From: an uncultured Ellagibacter sp.
GTDB lineage: Bacteria > Actinomycetota > Coriobacteriia > Coriobacteriales > Eggerthellaceae
Direction of reading: 5' to 3'
Assembly (NCBI GenBank): GCA_934661105.1
Contig: CAKUIV010000111.1
Span: forward strand, 1-6,439
Length of the DNA stretch: 6,439 nt
In this document: one piece after another, positions 1 through 6,237 of the stretch
How the letters are laid out: every line of letters starts with the position of its first letter
Position numbering within the stretch: the first letter of the stretch is position 1
Program-made: the position numbers and the translations under genes
The notes under the pieces: model-generated
Seen by the model: only the letters and a program-made list of their open reading frames with translations
What the model was told of the DNA's origin: nothing
Databases searched by the model: none

Positions 1-1563
1 GAAAAGACGTTTGGGCCTGCGGGAATCGCTTCTGAGTTTAGGCTTCGCGTAGAGGTTGCGAAAGAAGCTCCTGGCGCTCTGTCTGCGGCATCGGGCGATT
101 TTGTCCGCATCATGACCATTCACGCGAGCAAGGGCCTCGAATTCCCCGTCGTTGCGGTAGCGGAGCTCCGCTCGGATGCGTCTCGCACGCGAAAGCTCGA
201 ATGTGCGGCCATCGGTGGGAAAACGTATCTGTCGCTTGATGCGGGCAGTTCCCTTTCCTCCTTCATCGAAAAGAAATCGACTCCTGTTGCGCAAGTCGGT
301 ACCTACAATCCCTTCGATGGTGATGACGGGCTTGGCGAGGAATCACTCGAGTCGATCATCGTGAACCCGACTGGTCATACCGCAAGCGAAATTCGCACGG
401 CGATTCGTGAGCGTGAGAGGCAGGGCGAGACTCAAGAGTCGAAGCGCTTGCTCTACGTTGCCATCACACGCGCCAAGGAGGCGGTTATCTGCGCTCCGAT
501 GGGGAAGCGAACGAAGGGCGACGCCTCGGGGCTTTCGAAGAGCGCCTGGGGCGATGTCGAATCGGCACTTGCCGGCGAAGGGGCGGTGTTCGAACCGGGC
601 GTGAGCATGCTCGACTATGGAGGGGAAGCTCCTGCTCGCGTCGAGAGAATCGACCTCTCACCTGCGCAGGACGAGTCGTGCGATGCCGTCGGTGTCGTTG
701 AATGCTCGAGCGCGTCATTCGACAAGGCTCCTCAGCTTGTGGATATTCCCCCGATTGCGCCCTTCTCGGAACTTCCTTGCGTGCTCCCCGAGTCGTCAAG
801 GGCGGACGTGCACAGCTACTCTTCCCTTGCGGAAGATTCGCCCCATGCGACCGTTTTCGGTCGCGATGCCTCGGAAAGCGATGAGACTTCGCCTGCGGGC
901 GGGCTCGATGCGCTGTCCGATTTCGATGACCGAGCTGAATCGCGTTCGGCCTTCGCCGTCGACGCCGATAAGGCAACCGATCTCGGCACTGCTTTCCACC
1001 GTCTTGCGCAGTATGCGGTTATCACGCGCGAGCAGGGAAAATGCCTGGTGTGCCCTCCGAAAGACCGCATCGATGCGCTCTGTCGTGCATGTCGGCTTGC
1101 GCCCTTGCAGATTATGCGACTGAAAGCCGCGCTCCGTCGTTGGTTCGAAAGCGATGTTGCGCAAAAGGTTAGCCGATACCGCTCGATCCGCGCCGAGGTT
1201 CCGTTCTTCGTTCGAGTCGGGAAAAACGCACGGGCCCCGTTCCTCGAAGGAGAGATCGACCTTCTTGCCGACGAGGGCGACGGATCGAGCGCCTTCATCG
1301 TGGACTACAAGACAGGTGGCTCTCCGCTTGAGGATGCGGAGACATTGCATTCGAAGCACGAGCTTCAGGCGAAATGCTATGCATACGCTGTGCTCGCGCA
1401 AGGTCTTGAGCATGTCGACCTTGCGTTCGTGCGCGTCGAGCAGCATGACGAGAGCTCATCGGGCGATGAGCCCGAAATCGTTTCGTTCTCGTTCTCTCAA
1501 GACGATTTTGTCTCGCTCGAGCATGAAATCGTCTCTGCAATCAAGTGCCACGATGCCCGATAG
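1..1563 (+). CDS. addA: ATP-dependent helicase/nuclease subunit A (AddA), C-terminal part, truncated by the window edge
   Basis: This is the C-terminal 520 residues of the AddA subunit of AddAB (RexAB), which unwinds and resects double-strand breaks up to a Chi-type site so that RecA can load. The frame is open from base 1, so the start and helicase motifs I-IV lie to the left; full AddA is usually about 1,200 residues. Visible in order, numbered from base 1: UvrD-type motif V, MTIHASKGLEFP (38-49); motif VI, RLLYVAITRAKE (149-160); a long acidic, poorly conserved linker; then a RecB-family PD-(D/E)XK nuclease domain. The nuclease has the leading histidine block GTAFHR (329-334), GEIDLL (417-422, D420), IVDYKTG (433-439, D435 and K437) and the Q-x3-Y motif (Q456, Y460). 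All catalytic residues expected of an active nuclease are present. The form 'HASKGLEFP' points to AddA rather than AdnA/AdnB. addB would be expected just upstream. A CxxC-x9-CxxC pattern at 348-364 is unusual. It ends in TAG, facing the aminotransferase gene. Confidence 0.93.
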   Translation, partial: EKTFGPAGIASEFRLRVEVAKEAPGALSAASGDFVRIMTIHASKGLEFPVVAVAELRSDASRTRKLECAAIGGKTYLSLDAGSSLSSFIEKKSTPVAQVGTYNPFDGDDGLGEESLESIIVNPTGHTASEIRTAIRERERQGETQESKRLLYVAITRAKEAVICAPMGKRTKGDASGLSKSAWGDVESALAGEGAVFEPGVSMLDYGGEAPARVERIDLSPAQDESCDAVGVVECSSASFDKAPQLVDIPPIAPFSELPCVLPESSRADVHSYSSLAEDSPHATVFGRDASESDETSPAGGLDALSDFDDRAESRSAFAVDADKATDLGTAFHRLAQYAVITREQGKCLVCPPKDRIDALCRACRLAPLQIMRLKAALRRWFESDVAQKVSRYRSIRAEVPFFVRVGKNARAPFLEGEIDLLADEGDGSSAFIVDYKTGGSPLEDAETLHSKHELQAKCYAYAVLAQGLEHVDLAFVRVEQHDESSSGDEPEIVSFSFSQDDFVSLEHEIVSAIKCHDAR

Positions 1564-1595
1564 TCCGGCTCGATCCACTGCACTTCAAAATGCGC

Positions 1596-1612
1596 TTTCG
1601 CAGAATGCGAAA
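1596..1612. terminator. Small inverted repeat just 3' of addA
   Basis: TTTCGCA and TGCGAAA form a perfect 7-bp stem around a 3-nt loop (GAA). It lies 33 bases after the addA stop and directly before the larger hairpin at 1616-1666. Neither strand has a clean T run after it, so on its own it is a weak terminator candidate. It may instead act as a 3'-end stabilising structure or be part of a tandem terminator with the next hairpin. Confidence 0.35.
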
Positions 1613-1615
1613 CGA

Positions 1616-1666
1616 CGAACGCCCCCTCCCGATTTCCTATAGCAAAGGATCGGGAGGGGGCGTTCG
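1616..1666. terminator. Long GC-rich hairpin between converging addA and aminotransferase genes, probable bidirectional terminator
   Basis: The arms at 1616-1633 and 1649-1666 are perfectly complementary over 18 bp, with a core of GCCCCCTCCC against GGGAGGGGGC. The loop is 15 nt and could add a CCT/AGG pairing. Its position between two converging genes (stops at 1563 and 1689) supports a role in ending both transcripts. Neither strand shows the usual run of T after the stem, so it is not a textbook intrinsic terminator. It could work by stem strength alone, need Rho, or mainly protect 3' ends. Confidence 0.6.
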
Positions 1667-1688
1667 AATTCGGGGTCGCTTACGTTCA

Positions 1689-2978
1689 CTATATCCCAAG
1701 CAGTTTTTCCGCGTAGGCGATCTTCACGCAGCAGACGAACACGTTGAGCGCTTCGCGCAGTTCGTACAGCGGCGGAAGCGATGGCGCGATACGGATGTTG
1801 CTGTCGTGGGGATCGCGCTTGTACGGCCAGGTAGCGCCTGCCCCTGTCAGCGTGACGCCCGCTTCCTTCGCAAGCTCGACGATGCGCTTCGCGCAGCCCT
1901 CGGGCGCATTGAAAGACACGAAATATCCGCCTCGCGGGTTCGCCCATGAGCATCCGCCGACTTCGGAGAGCCCTGCGGCAAGCTCGTTTTGCACGAGGAC
2001 GAATTTCGGCCGCAGGATCTCTGCGTGCTTGCTCATATGCTCGGCGATGCCGCTCTCGTTATGCAGGAACTTCACATGGCGCAGCTGGTTCATCTTATCG
2101 TAGCTGATGACGCTTACCGCCATACGCTTCTTGATCTCGGCGATGTTGTCCGGGCTTGCCGCAATCGCGGAAATGCCGGCGCCGGGAAGCGTCACCTTCG
2201 ACGTCGAGGCGAATTTGAAATATCGGTCGGGATTGCCGGCTTCGCGGCATGCTTTGCCGATATCGAGCAGATGGTCGTGGTCGGCCTTGAAATCGTAGAG
2301 GTGATGAACGCTGTAGGCGTTGTCCCAGAAGATGCGGAAATCGGAGGCGGCGCATTTCATCGAAGCGAGGCGTTGTACCACGTCGTTGGAATAGGTGACA
2401 CCGCCGGGATTCGAATACTTCGGAACGCACCAGATTCCCTTGATCGATTCGTCGTTCGCGACGAGTTTCTCGATCTTGTCCATATCGGGGCCGTCTTCGT
2501 CCATCTCGATGGGGATCATCTCGATGCCGAACGATTCGGTGATGGCGAAATGACGGTCGTATCCTGGGACAGGGCAGAGCCACTTGATCGATTCGTAACG
2601 GCTCCACGGCTTGCTTCCAAGCGTCCCGAAATCGAGACAGCGCGCGACGGCGTTGTGCATGAGCGTAAGGCTCGAGTTCCCGCCGATGATGACGTTGCCG
2701 GGCTCATCGTCGAGCATACTCGCCATCAACCTTTTCGCCTCGGGAAGCCCGTCAAGGACGCCGTAGTTGCGGCAATCCGTGCCGTCTTCGGCAATGCAAT
2801 CTTCGGCAGTCGCGACGGTTGTAAGCATCGGCATGCTCAAGTCGAGCTGCTCGGCACTTGGCTTGCCGCGTGCCATATTAAGCGTAAGGCCCTTCGCTTT
2901 GAACTGCGCGTAGTCCTCCATCGCGCATGCGAGCGCATGGGCGAGCTCGTCATGGCTCATGTCTGCGTAAGCTGTCAT
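1689..2978 (-). CDS. Aspartate aminotransferase, fold type I, subgroup Ic (PF12897-type)
   Basis: This 429-residue cytoplasmic PLP enzyme is expected to interconvert aspartate + 2-oxoglutarate and oxaloacetate + glutamate. The whole sequence resembles the subgroup Ic aspartate aminotransferases common in Actinomycetota (the Mycobacterium tuberculosis Rv3722c type), which are distant from E. coli AspC. Visible motifs: a substrate-side N-terminal block, NMARGKPSAEQLDLS (34-48); the phosphate-binding loop GGNSSLTLM (99-107); YSNPGG (188-193); the PLP-ring aspartate in WDNAY (D219); the Schiff-base lysine in STSKVTLPGAG (K261); and the carboxylate-binding arginine in NIRIAPS (R396). No key residue is missing and the length fits the family. 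The ATG at 2978 is chosen because an AAGGAA ribosome site sits 6 nt upstream (2985-2990) and the protein aligns from there; an upstream in-frame ATG at 3137 would add 53 basic residues unlike the family. It is divergent from the symporter gene and shares its 242-bp control region. Exact substrate preference is inferred. Confidence 0.9.
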   Translation of the reverse strand: MTAYADMSHDELAHALACAMEDYAQFKAKGLTLNMARGKPSAEQLDLSMPMLTTVATAEDCIAEDGTDCRNYGVLDGLPEAKRLMASMLDDEPGNVIIGGNSSLTLMHNAVARCLDFGTLGSKPWSRYESIKWLCPVPGYDRHFAITESFGIEMIPIEMDEDGPDMDKIEKLVANDESIKGIWCVPKYSNPGGVTYSNDVVQRLASMKCAASDFRIFWDNAYSVHHLYDFKADHDHLLDIGKACREAGNPDRYFKFASTSKVTLPGAGISAIAASPDNIAEIKKRMAVSVISYDKMNQLRHVKFLHNESGIAEHMSKHAEILRPKFVLVQNELAAGLSEVGGCSWANPRGGYFVSFNAPEGCAKRIVELAKEAGVTLTGAGATWPYKRDPHDSNIRIAPSLPPLYELREALNVFVCCVKIAYAEKLLGI

Positions 2979-3024
2979 AATCGCTTCCTTGTTTCTCTTG
3001 ACGGTGTCGCGCGTGGCGCGTCGA

Positions 3025-3030
3025 ATTATC
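3025..3030 (-). promoter_or_regulatory. Possible -10 element for the aminotransferase gene
   Basis: Read on the minus strand this is GATAAT, about 46 bases upstream of the ATG at 2978. It matches five of six bases of the TATAAT consensus. No good -35 element is found at 16-18 bp spacing, so expression may depend on an activator bound at the GGGGCA repeats further upstream. This is a weak call from sequence alone. Confidence 0.25.
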
Positions 3031-3057
3031 CGCACTCGATGATACGTTTGCGGACGT

Positions 3058-3110
3058 CCTGGGGCAAGCGCGATTTTGCCCTGGGGCAGTCGGTGAAACG
3101 GGGCAGCTGC
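3058..3110. promoter_or_regulatory. GGGGCA repeat cluster in the divergent control region, candidate operator
   Basis: CCTGGGGCA occurs at 3058-3066 and again at 3080-3088, exactly 22 bp apart, or about two helical turns. A third GGGGCA half-site follows at 3100-3105. The second copy is the centre of an inverted repeat, TGCCC-TG-GGGCA (3077-3088), and the third runs into the perfect palindrome GCAGCTGC (3103-3110). Same-face spacing of a dyad-like motif between two divergent genes is typical of regulator binding. I cannot name the regulator. Chance is possible in a GC-rich region. Confidence 0.4.
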
Positions 3111-3183
3111 GCCAAGCGCTCGATACCTCAATCGCATCGCCGAATAATCGCTTTAGTGCGCGATAGCACGCGCGGGCATGCCG

Positions 3184-3189
3184 TATAAT
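3184..3189 (+). promoter_or_regulatory. -10 element of the symporter promoter
   Basis: A perfect TATAAT lies 32 bases upstream of the GTG start at 3221, which would give a short leader of about 25 nt. No recognisable -35 hexamer lies 16-18 bp upstream, and there is no TGn extension. Perfect palindromes flank it: GGCATGCC (3175-3182) and CGTGCGCACG (3191-3200). The second covers the likely transcription start, so repression there is plausible. Confidence 0.5.
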
Positions 3190-3220
3190 GCGTGCGCACG
3201 AAAAGAAAGAAGGTTGAACC

Positions 3221-4783
3221 GTGGTTACTGGCGATTTCTGGGTATTGCTTGCAATGCTGCTCTATTTCATCGTTGTCGTTTTGGTCGGCTTCGTCTACGC
3301 GAAGAAGTCGAACTCGTCGAGCGAAGCGTATTTCCTCGGAGGGCGCGGCCTCGGGCCGTGGCTTACCGCTCTTTCCGCCGAAGCTTCCGATATGTCGGGG
3401 TGGTTGCTCATGGGGCTGCCCGGTGTCGCCTACTTCACCGGAGCTTCGGACGCTATGTGGACGGCGATCGGCCTTGCTGTCGGCACGTATCTGAATTGGA
3501 AGTTCGTCGCAAAGCGGCTCCGCAAGTACTCCGAAGTCGCGAACAACTCGATCACGGTCCCCGACTTCTTCTCGAACCGCTTCCATGACGATAAGCACGT
3601 CCTCATGACGATTGCGGCGATCATCACGCTGCTGTTCTTCTCGATCTACACGGGAAGCTGCTTTGTGACCTGCGGCAAGCTGTTCTCGACGCTCTTCGGG
3701 CTCGACTATGCGACCATGATGGTGCTCGGGGCGATCATCGTGTTCCTTTACACGTTCGTCGGCGGCTACCTTTCGGTGTGCACGACCGACCTAATCCAAG
3801 GCACGCTCATGTTCTTCGCGCTTGCGACCGTGTTCATCGGCAGCGTTGCCCAAGCCGGCGGCGTCGATAACACCGTCGCGTTTCTCGAAAGTATCCCTGG
3901 ATTCTTGTCGGGCACGCAAATCGCGACGCCGATTCTCGACTCAGATGGCAGCCAGGTTGTTCAAGACGGGGCGCCGCTTTTCGGCGCGGCAGGCGAATAC
4001 GGCCTCGTCACCATCGTTTCCGGTCTCGCATGGGGCTTGGGGTATTTCGGCATGCCTCAAGTGCTCGTACGTTTCATGAGCATCCGTCACTCCAATGAGA
4101 TTCGGAAATCCCGCATCATCGCCATGGTGTGGCTCGTCGTCTCGCTTACCAGCGCGCTTTGCATCGGCCTCATCGGACGAGCGGTCATTCCGACCGCATT
4201 TTTGACCCAGTCGGCTGCGGAGAACGTCTTCATCGTCTTGTCCCGGATGATCTTGCCGTCGTTTGCCTGCGGTCTCGTCGTTTCAGGCATCTTCGCGGCG
4301 GCCATGAGCTCGTCTTCTTCATATCTGCTCATTTCGGGCTCGGCGGTTGCGACCAACATCTTCAAAGGGCTCATCAAGCGCGACGCGACCGATCGCCAGG
4401 TCATGATAGTCGCGCGCTTCACGCTTGCGGCCGTGCTCCTGTTCGGCATCGTGATCGCCATGGACGCGAACTCGTCCATCTTCAACGTCGTTTCGTATGC
4501 ATGGGCAGGCTTCGGGGCGTCGTTCGGCCCGCTTATCCTCTTCTCGCTCTATTGGCGCCGCACGACGTGCCAAGGCGCGATCGCCGGCATGCTCACCGGT
4601 GCCGTTTCCGTGCTCGTTTGGCATAATCTTGTCAAGCCGCTCGGCGGCTGGTTCGGCGTGTACGAGCTTTTGCCCGCCTTTGTGCTTGCTTGCGCGGCCA
4701 TCGTCGCGGTCTCTCTTTTGACGAAGGAACCGTCCAAGGAAATCACCGACGAGTTCGACCGCTTCATGGAGACCGACGTGTGA
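3221..4783 (+). CDS. putP: PutP-type sodium/solute symporter (SSS family), probably sodium/proline
   Basis: This 520-residue integral membrane protein has about a dozen hydrophobic segments and fits the sodium:solute symporter family, which uses the Na+ gradient to import a small solute. Best resemblance is to PutP. The stretch SAEASDMSGWLLMGLPG (52-68) matches E. coli PutP around Na+-site Asp55 (here D57). GYFGMP (274-279) matches the GYFGQP region. The serine-rich AMSSSSSYLLISGSA (361-375) covers the sodium-site Ser/Thr of TM9. WAGFGASFGP (428-437) is the family signature. Residues about 228-262 form a longer loop than in E. coli PutP (502 residues). Proline as substrate is likely but not proven; no proline dehydrogenase gene is in the window. 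The start is GTG, supported by GAAGG at 3209-3213, 7 nt upstream. It ends in TGA, followed by the terminator at 4850. Confidence 0.88.
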   Translation: MVTGDFWVLLAMLLYFIVVVLVGFVYAKKSNSSSEAYFLGGRGLGPWLTALSAEASDMSGWLLMGLPGVAYFTGASDAMWTAIGLAVGTYLNWKFVAKRLRKYSEVANNSITVPDFFSNRFHDDKHVLMTIAAIITLLFFSIYTGSCFVTCGKLFSTLFGLDYATMMVLGAIIVFLYTFVGGYLSVCTTDLIQGTLMFFALATVFIGSVAQAGGVDNTVAFLESIPGFLSGTQIATPILDSDGSQVVQDGAPLFGAAGEYGLVTIVSGLAWGLGYFGMPQVLVRFMSIRHSNEIRKSRIIAMVWLVVSLTSALCIGLIGRAVIPTAFLTQSAAENVFIVLSRMILPSFACGLVVSGIFAAAMSSSSSYLLISGSAVATNIFKGLIKRDATDRQVMIVARFTLAAVLLFGIVIAMDANSSIFNVVSYAWAGFGASFGPLILFSLYWRRTTCQGAIAGMLTGAVSVLVWHNLVKPLGGWFGVYELLPAFVLACAAIVAVSLLTKEPSKEITDEFDRFMETDV

Positions 4784-4849
4784 CAGATGCAAATGCTCGA
4801 TCGACTTTGAGCGCCTTGTTCGAACTCGTAACATCGTTTCATATACGAA

Positions 4850-4884
4850 AAAGGCCTGCGGACTTCGAAAATCCGCAGGCCTTT
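4850..4884. terminator. Bidirectional intrinsic terminator between putP and the NlpC/P60 gene
   Basis: AAAGGCCTGCGGA (4850-4862) and TCCGCAGGCCTTT (4872-4884) form a perfect 13-bp stem with a 9-nt loop. On the plus strand the stem ends in TTT then CTGTGT. On the minus strand it ends in five T residues. It lies 66 bases after the putP stop and 23 bases from the stop of the opposing gene, so it can end both transcripts. The minus-strand tail is the better of the two. Confidence 0.88.
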
Positions 4885-4907
4885 CTGTGTGATGGGGGAT
4901 TACCGGC

Positions 4908-6044
4908 TTATCCGAACCGAAGCGCCGTTGTGAAACCAGACCACGAAAGCGAGTCGGTGTCGCGCACGTATGCACCGAACGTGGGGGCGTGCACGTAATG
5001 GGATCCGCCGTAGCTTACCGCGATTCCCACATGGCCGCTGCGCCACAGGACGTCGCCGGGGCGGGCCTCCGATACCGGACCGCGCCAGGATGCGCAGTTG
5101 TAAAGTGCCTCGCTTTGATGGGGAAGGGAAATACCGACCTGCAGATATGCCCAACGGACGAGGCCGGAGCAGTCAAAGGAGTTCGGGCCTTCTGCGCCCC
5201 ATACGTACGGGCAACCGATGCGCGACATCGCGTAATCGACGACCGAACCGTAGGAAGGCACGTTGCTCGATCCGCTCGAGGAGGACCCGCTGCTTGAAGA
5301 GCCGCCCTTGTTGCTGCTCGATCCGCTCGAGGAGGATCCGCTGTTCGAATTACTGGAAGAACTCTGCTGCGCAGCCTTTGCAGCTTCTTCGGCTGCTTTC
5401 GCCGCTGCCGCGGCGGCCTGCTCCTGCTCGAGCAGTTGGCGCGCCTCTTCATCGAGGGAGTTCACGAGCGCCGTGGCCTGATCGACCTTTGCTTGAACCT
5501 CCTGCTGAATCTGAGCCGCCTCCGCCGCCTTGTCGGCCGCGATCTGTTCCTGACGCGCGTACTCGTCCTTCGATGCCTGCAGATCTTCACGCAGCTGCTT
5601 GGAGCTGTTGACCATGTCCGAGTCGTTGTTGTTCATCTTCGTGAGAAGGTCCCAGTTCGATGTGAACTCGTCGAACGAGGATGCTCCGAGGATGAAGTCG
5701 AGGAAGCTTGCCGACCCGGTGCGATACATGCTGCGAGCGCGGGTGGAAAGCTTGTCTTGCAGGTCGGCGATCTGAGCGTTGGTGGCGTCGATCTTCTCCT
5801 GCTCTGCCTTCATGGCGGTTTGCGCGGCCTCTTGCTCATCGAGAGCGCCGTAATAATTGTCCGATGCTTCTTCGAGATCGGCTTGGAGGCCGATAAGCTG
5901 GTTGCGAACGGAATCGGCTTCTGCCTGCTTTTCTGCGGCAGTGGCACCGAAAGCGATATTGGGATAAGCCATCGTGGCAGCGCCAGCGAGGGCAGCTGTG
6001 CCGATAAACGCTCGCCTTGAGAGTGCATTTGTATGCTCGCTCAC
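4908..6044 (-). CDS. Secreted coiled-coil NlpC/P60 peptidoglycan hydrolase, PcsB/CwlO-like, with a twin-arginine-type signal
   Basis: This 378-residue exported cell-wall endopeptidase probably cuts peptide stems of peptidoglycan during growth or division. The start is taken as GTG 6044 because a near-perfect AAGGAGG (6052-6058) lies 7 nt upstream; the in-frame ATG at 6068 would put that site inside the coding region. Domains: N-terminal signal with SRRAFIG (9-15) and a mildly hydrophobic stretch to about residue 34, matching the Tat consensus; two long Ala/Glu/Gln-rich coiled-coil segments (about 38-105 and 145-227) around the block RSMYRTGSASFLDFILGASS (104-123), characteristic of PcsB/CwlO coiled-coil domains; a Ser/Gly/Asn linker (228-261); and an NlpC/P60 domain (about 264-378). 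Catalytic residues are C292 in FDCSGLV, H338 in GHVGIAV and the third polar residue H352 in VHAP. In PcsB, CwlO and related proteins the coiled coil is controlled by FtsEX; the same here is inference. It is a single gene ending in TAA. Confidence 0.9.
   Translation of the reverse strand: MSEHTNALSRRAFIGTAALAGAATMAYPNIAFGATAAEKQAEADSVRNQLIGLQADLEEASDNYYGALDEQEAAQTAMKAEQEKIDATNAQIADLQDKLSTRARSMYRTGSASFLDFILGASSFDEFTSNWDLLTKMNNNDSDMVNSSKQLREDLQASKDEYARQEQIAADKAAEAAQIQQEVQAKVDQATALVNSLDEEARQLLEQEQAAAAAAKAAEEAAKAAQQSSSSNSNSGSSSSGSSSNKGGSSSSGSSSSGSSNVPSYGSVVDYAMSRIGCPYVWGAEGPNSFDCSGLVRWAYLQVGISLPHQSEALYNCASWRGPVSEARPGDVLWRSGHVGIAVSYGGSHYVHAPTFGAYVRDTDSLSWSGFTTALRFG
5264..5343. repeat. 29-nt direct repeat inside the Ser/Gly linker of the NlpC/P60 gene
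   Basis: Copies at 5264-5292 and 5315-5343 match at 28 of 29 bases; they differ at C5286 against T5337. They are 51 bases apart, which is 17 codons, so gain or loss of a unit would keep the frame. The encoded residues are in the Ser/Gly-rich linker. Identity at the DNA level beyond what low-complexity protein needs suggests recent duplication or slippage. Confidence 0.8.
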
Positions 6045-6051
6045 TGAGGAA

Positions 6052-6058
6052 CCTCCTT
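6052..6058 (-). promoter_or_regulatory. Ribosome binding site that fixes the NlpC/P60 start
   Basis: The minus strand reads AAGGAGG, a full match to the anti-Shine-Dalgarno core, followed by a 7-nt spacer and GTG at 6044-6042. It lies downstream of the alternative ATG at 6068, which has no comparable site in front of it. This makes GTG the preferred start. Confidence 0.8.
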
Positions 6059-6098
6059 GGTTGAGCATGCTGTTACGTATTTGGCTAAAGCGTTATTA

Positions 6099-6107
6099 AT
6101 GATACCA
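6099..6107 (-). promoter_or_regulatory. Extended -10 promoter for the NlpC/P60 gene
   Basis: The minus strand reads TGGTATCAT, fitting the extended -10 form TGn-TATAAT with one mismatch. A start near 6092 would give a leader of about 48 nt before GTG 6044. No clear -35 hexamer is present at standard spacing, as is common for extended -10 promoters. Confidence 0.45.
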
Positions 6108-6183
6108 CGTGCAAAAGGGCAGAACGGCTTCGGGCTGCTCATTCCATAACGCCAGTTCATAGGGACTCAATCGTGTAAGAAGA

Positions 6184-6237
6184 GGAAGGGATCGGCGCTT
6201 CGCCCCTTCCCAGCGCCGTATGAAAGGGAAGGTTTTT
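6184..6237 (+). terminator. Alternative hairpins ending in a T run, candidate attenuator or small-RNA terminator
   Basis: CCTTCCC (6205-6211) pairs with GGGAAGG (6226-6232) as a 7-bp stem with a 14-nt loop, followed at once by TTTTT (6233-6237). The same C-rich block can instead pair with the upstream GGAAGGG (6184-6190), enclosing a small GGCG-CTT-CGCC stem. CGGCGCT (6193-6199) can also pair with AGCGCCG (6212-6218). The folds exclude one another, as in a transcription attenuator. No known plus-strand gene precedes it, so it would act on a leader of the frame at 6305 or end a short RNA. On the minus strand the upstream stem is followed by TCTTCTT, so termination in that direction is also possible. 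I found no clear promoter for a leader between 6110 and 6180. Confidence 0.45.

Noticed and set aside
485..976. A 163-codon minus-strand frame inside addA
   Set aside because: Its translation is extremely arginine- and proline-rich, a sign of an out-of-frame reading of GC-rich DNA. The opposite strand carries the conserved AddA frame.
2979..3137. A 53-residue N-terminal extension of the aminotransferase from ATG 3137
   Set aside because: The extension is basic and low in homology-like character, covers the likely promoter and repeats, and the ATG at 2978 has its own ribosome site and starts where the family normally starts.
1989..3188. A 399-codon open frame on the plus strand opposite the aminotransferase gene
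   Set aside because: It is fully antisense to a gene with clear PLP-enzyme motifs. The translation has no recognisable domain, and long antisense frames are expected with this GC-rich codon bias.
4319..4975. A 218-codon minus-strand frame opposite putP
   Set aside because: Its product is Arg/His-rich and family-less, and it crosses the strong terminator at 4850-4884. It is a shadow of the symporter gene.
5436..6020. A 194-codon plus-strand frame opposite the NlpC/P60 gene
   Set aside because: It is antisense to the coiled-coil region. Its Leu/Val-rich look comes from reading Gln/Glu/Lys codons backwards, and no ribosome site supports it.
6106..6111. The CACGTG palindrome beside the NlpC/P60 promoter
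   Set aside because: A single 6-bp palindrome is expected by chance, and there is no second copy or longer dyad to suggest an operator.
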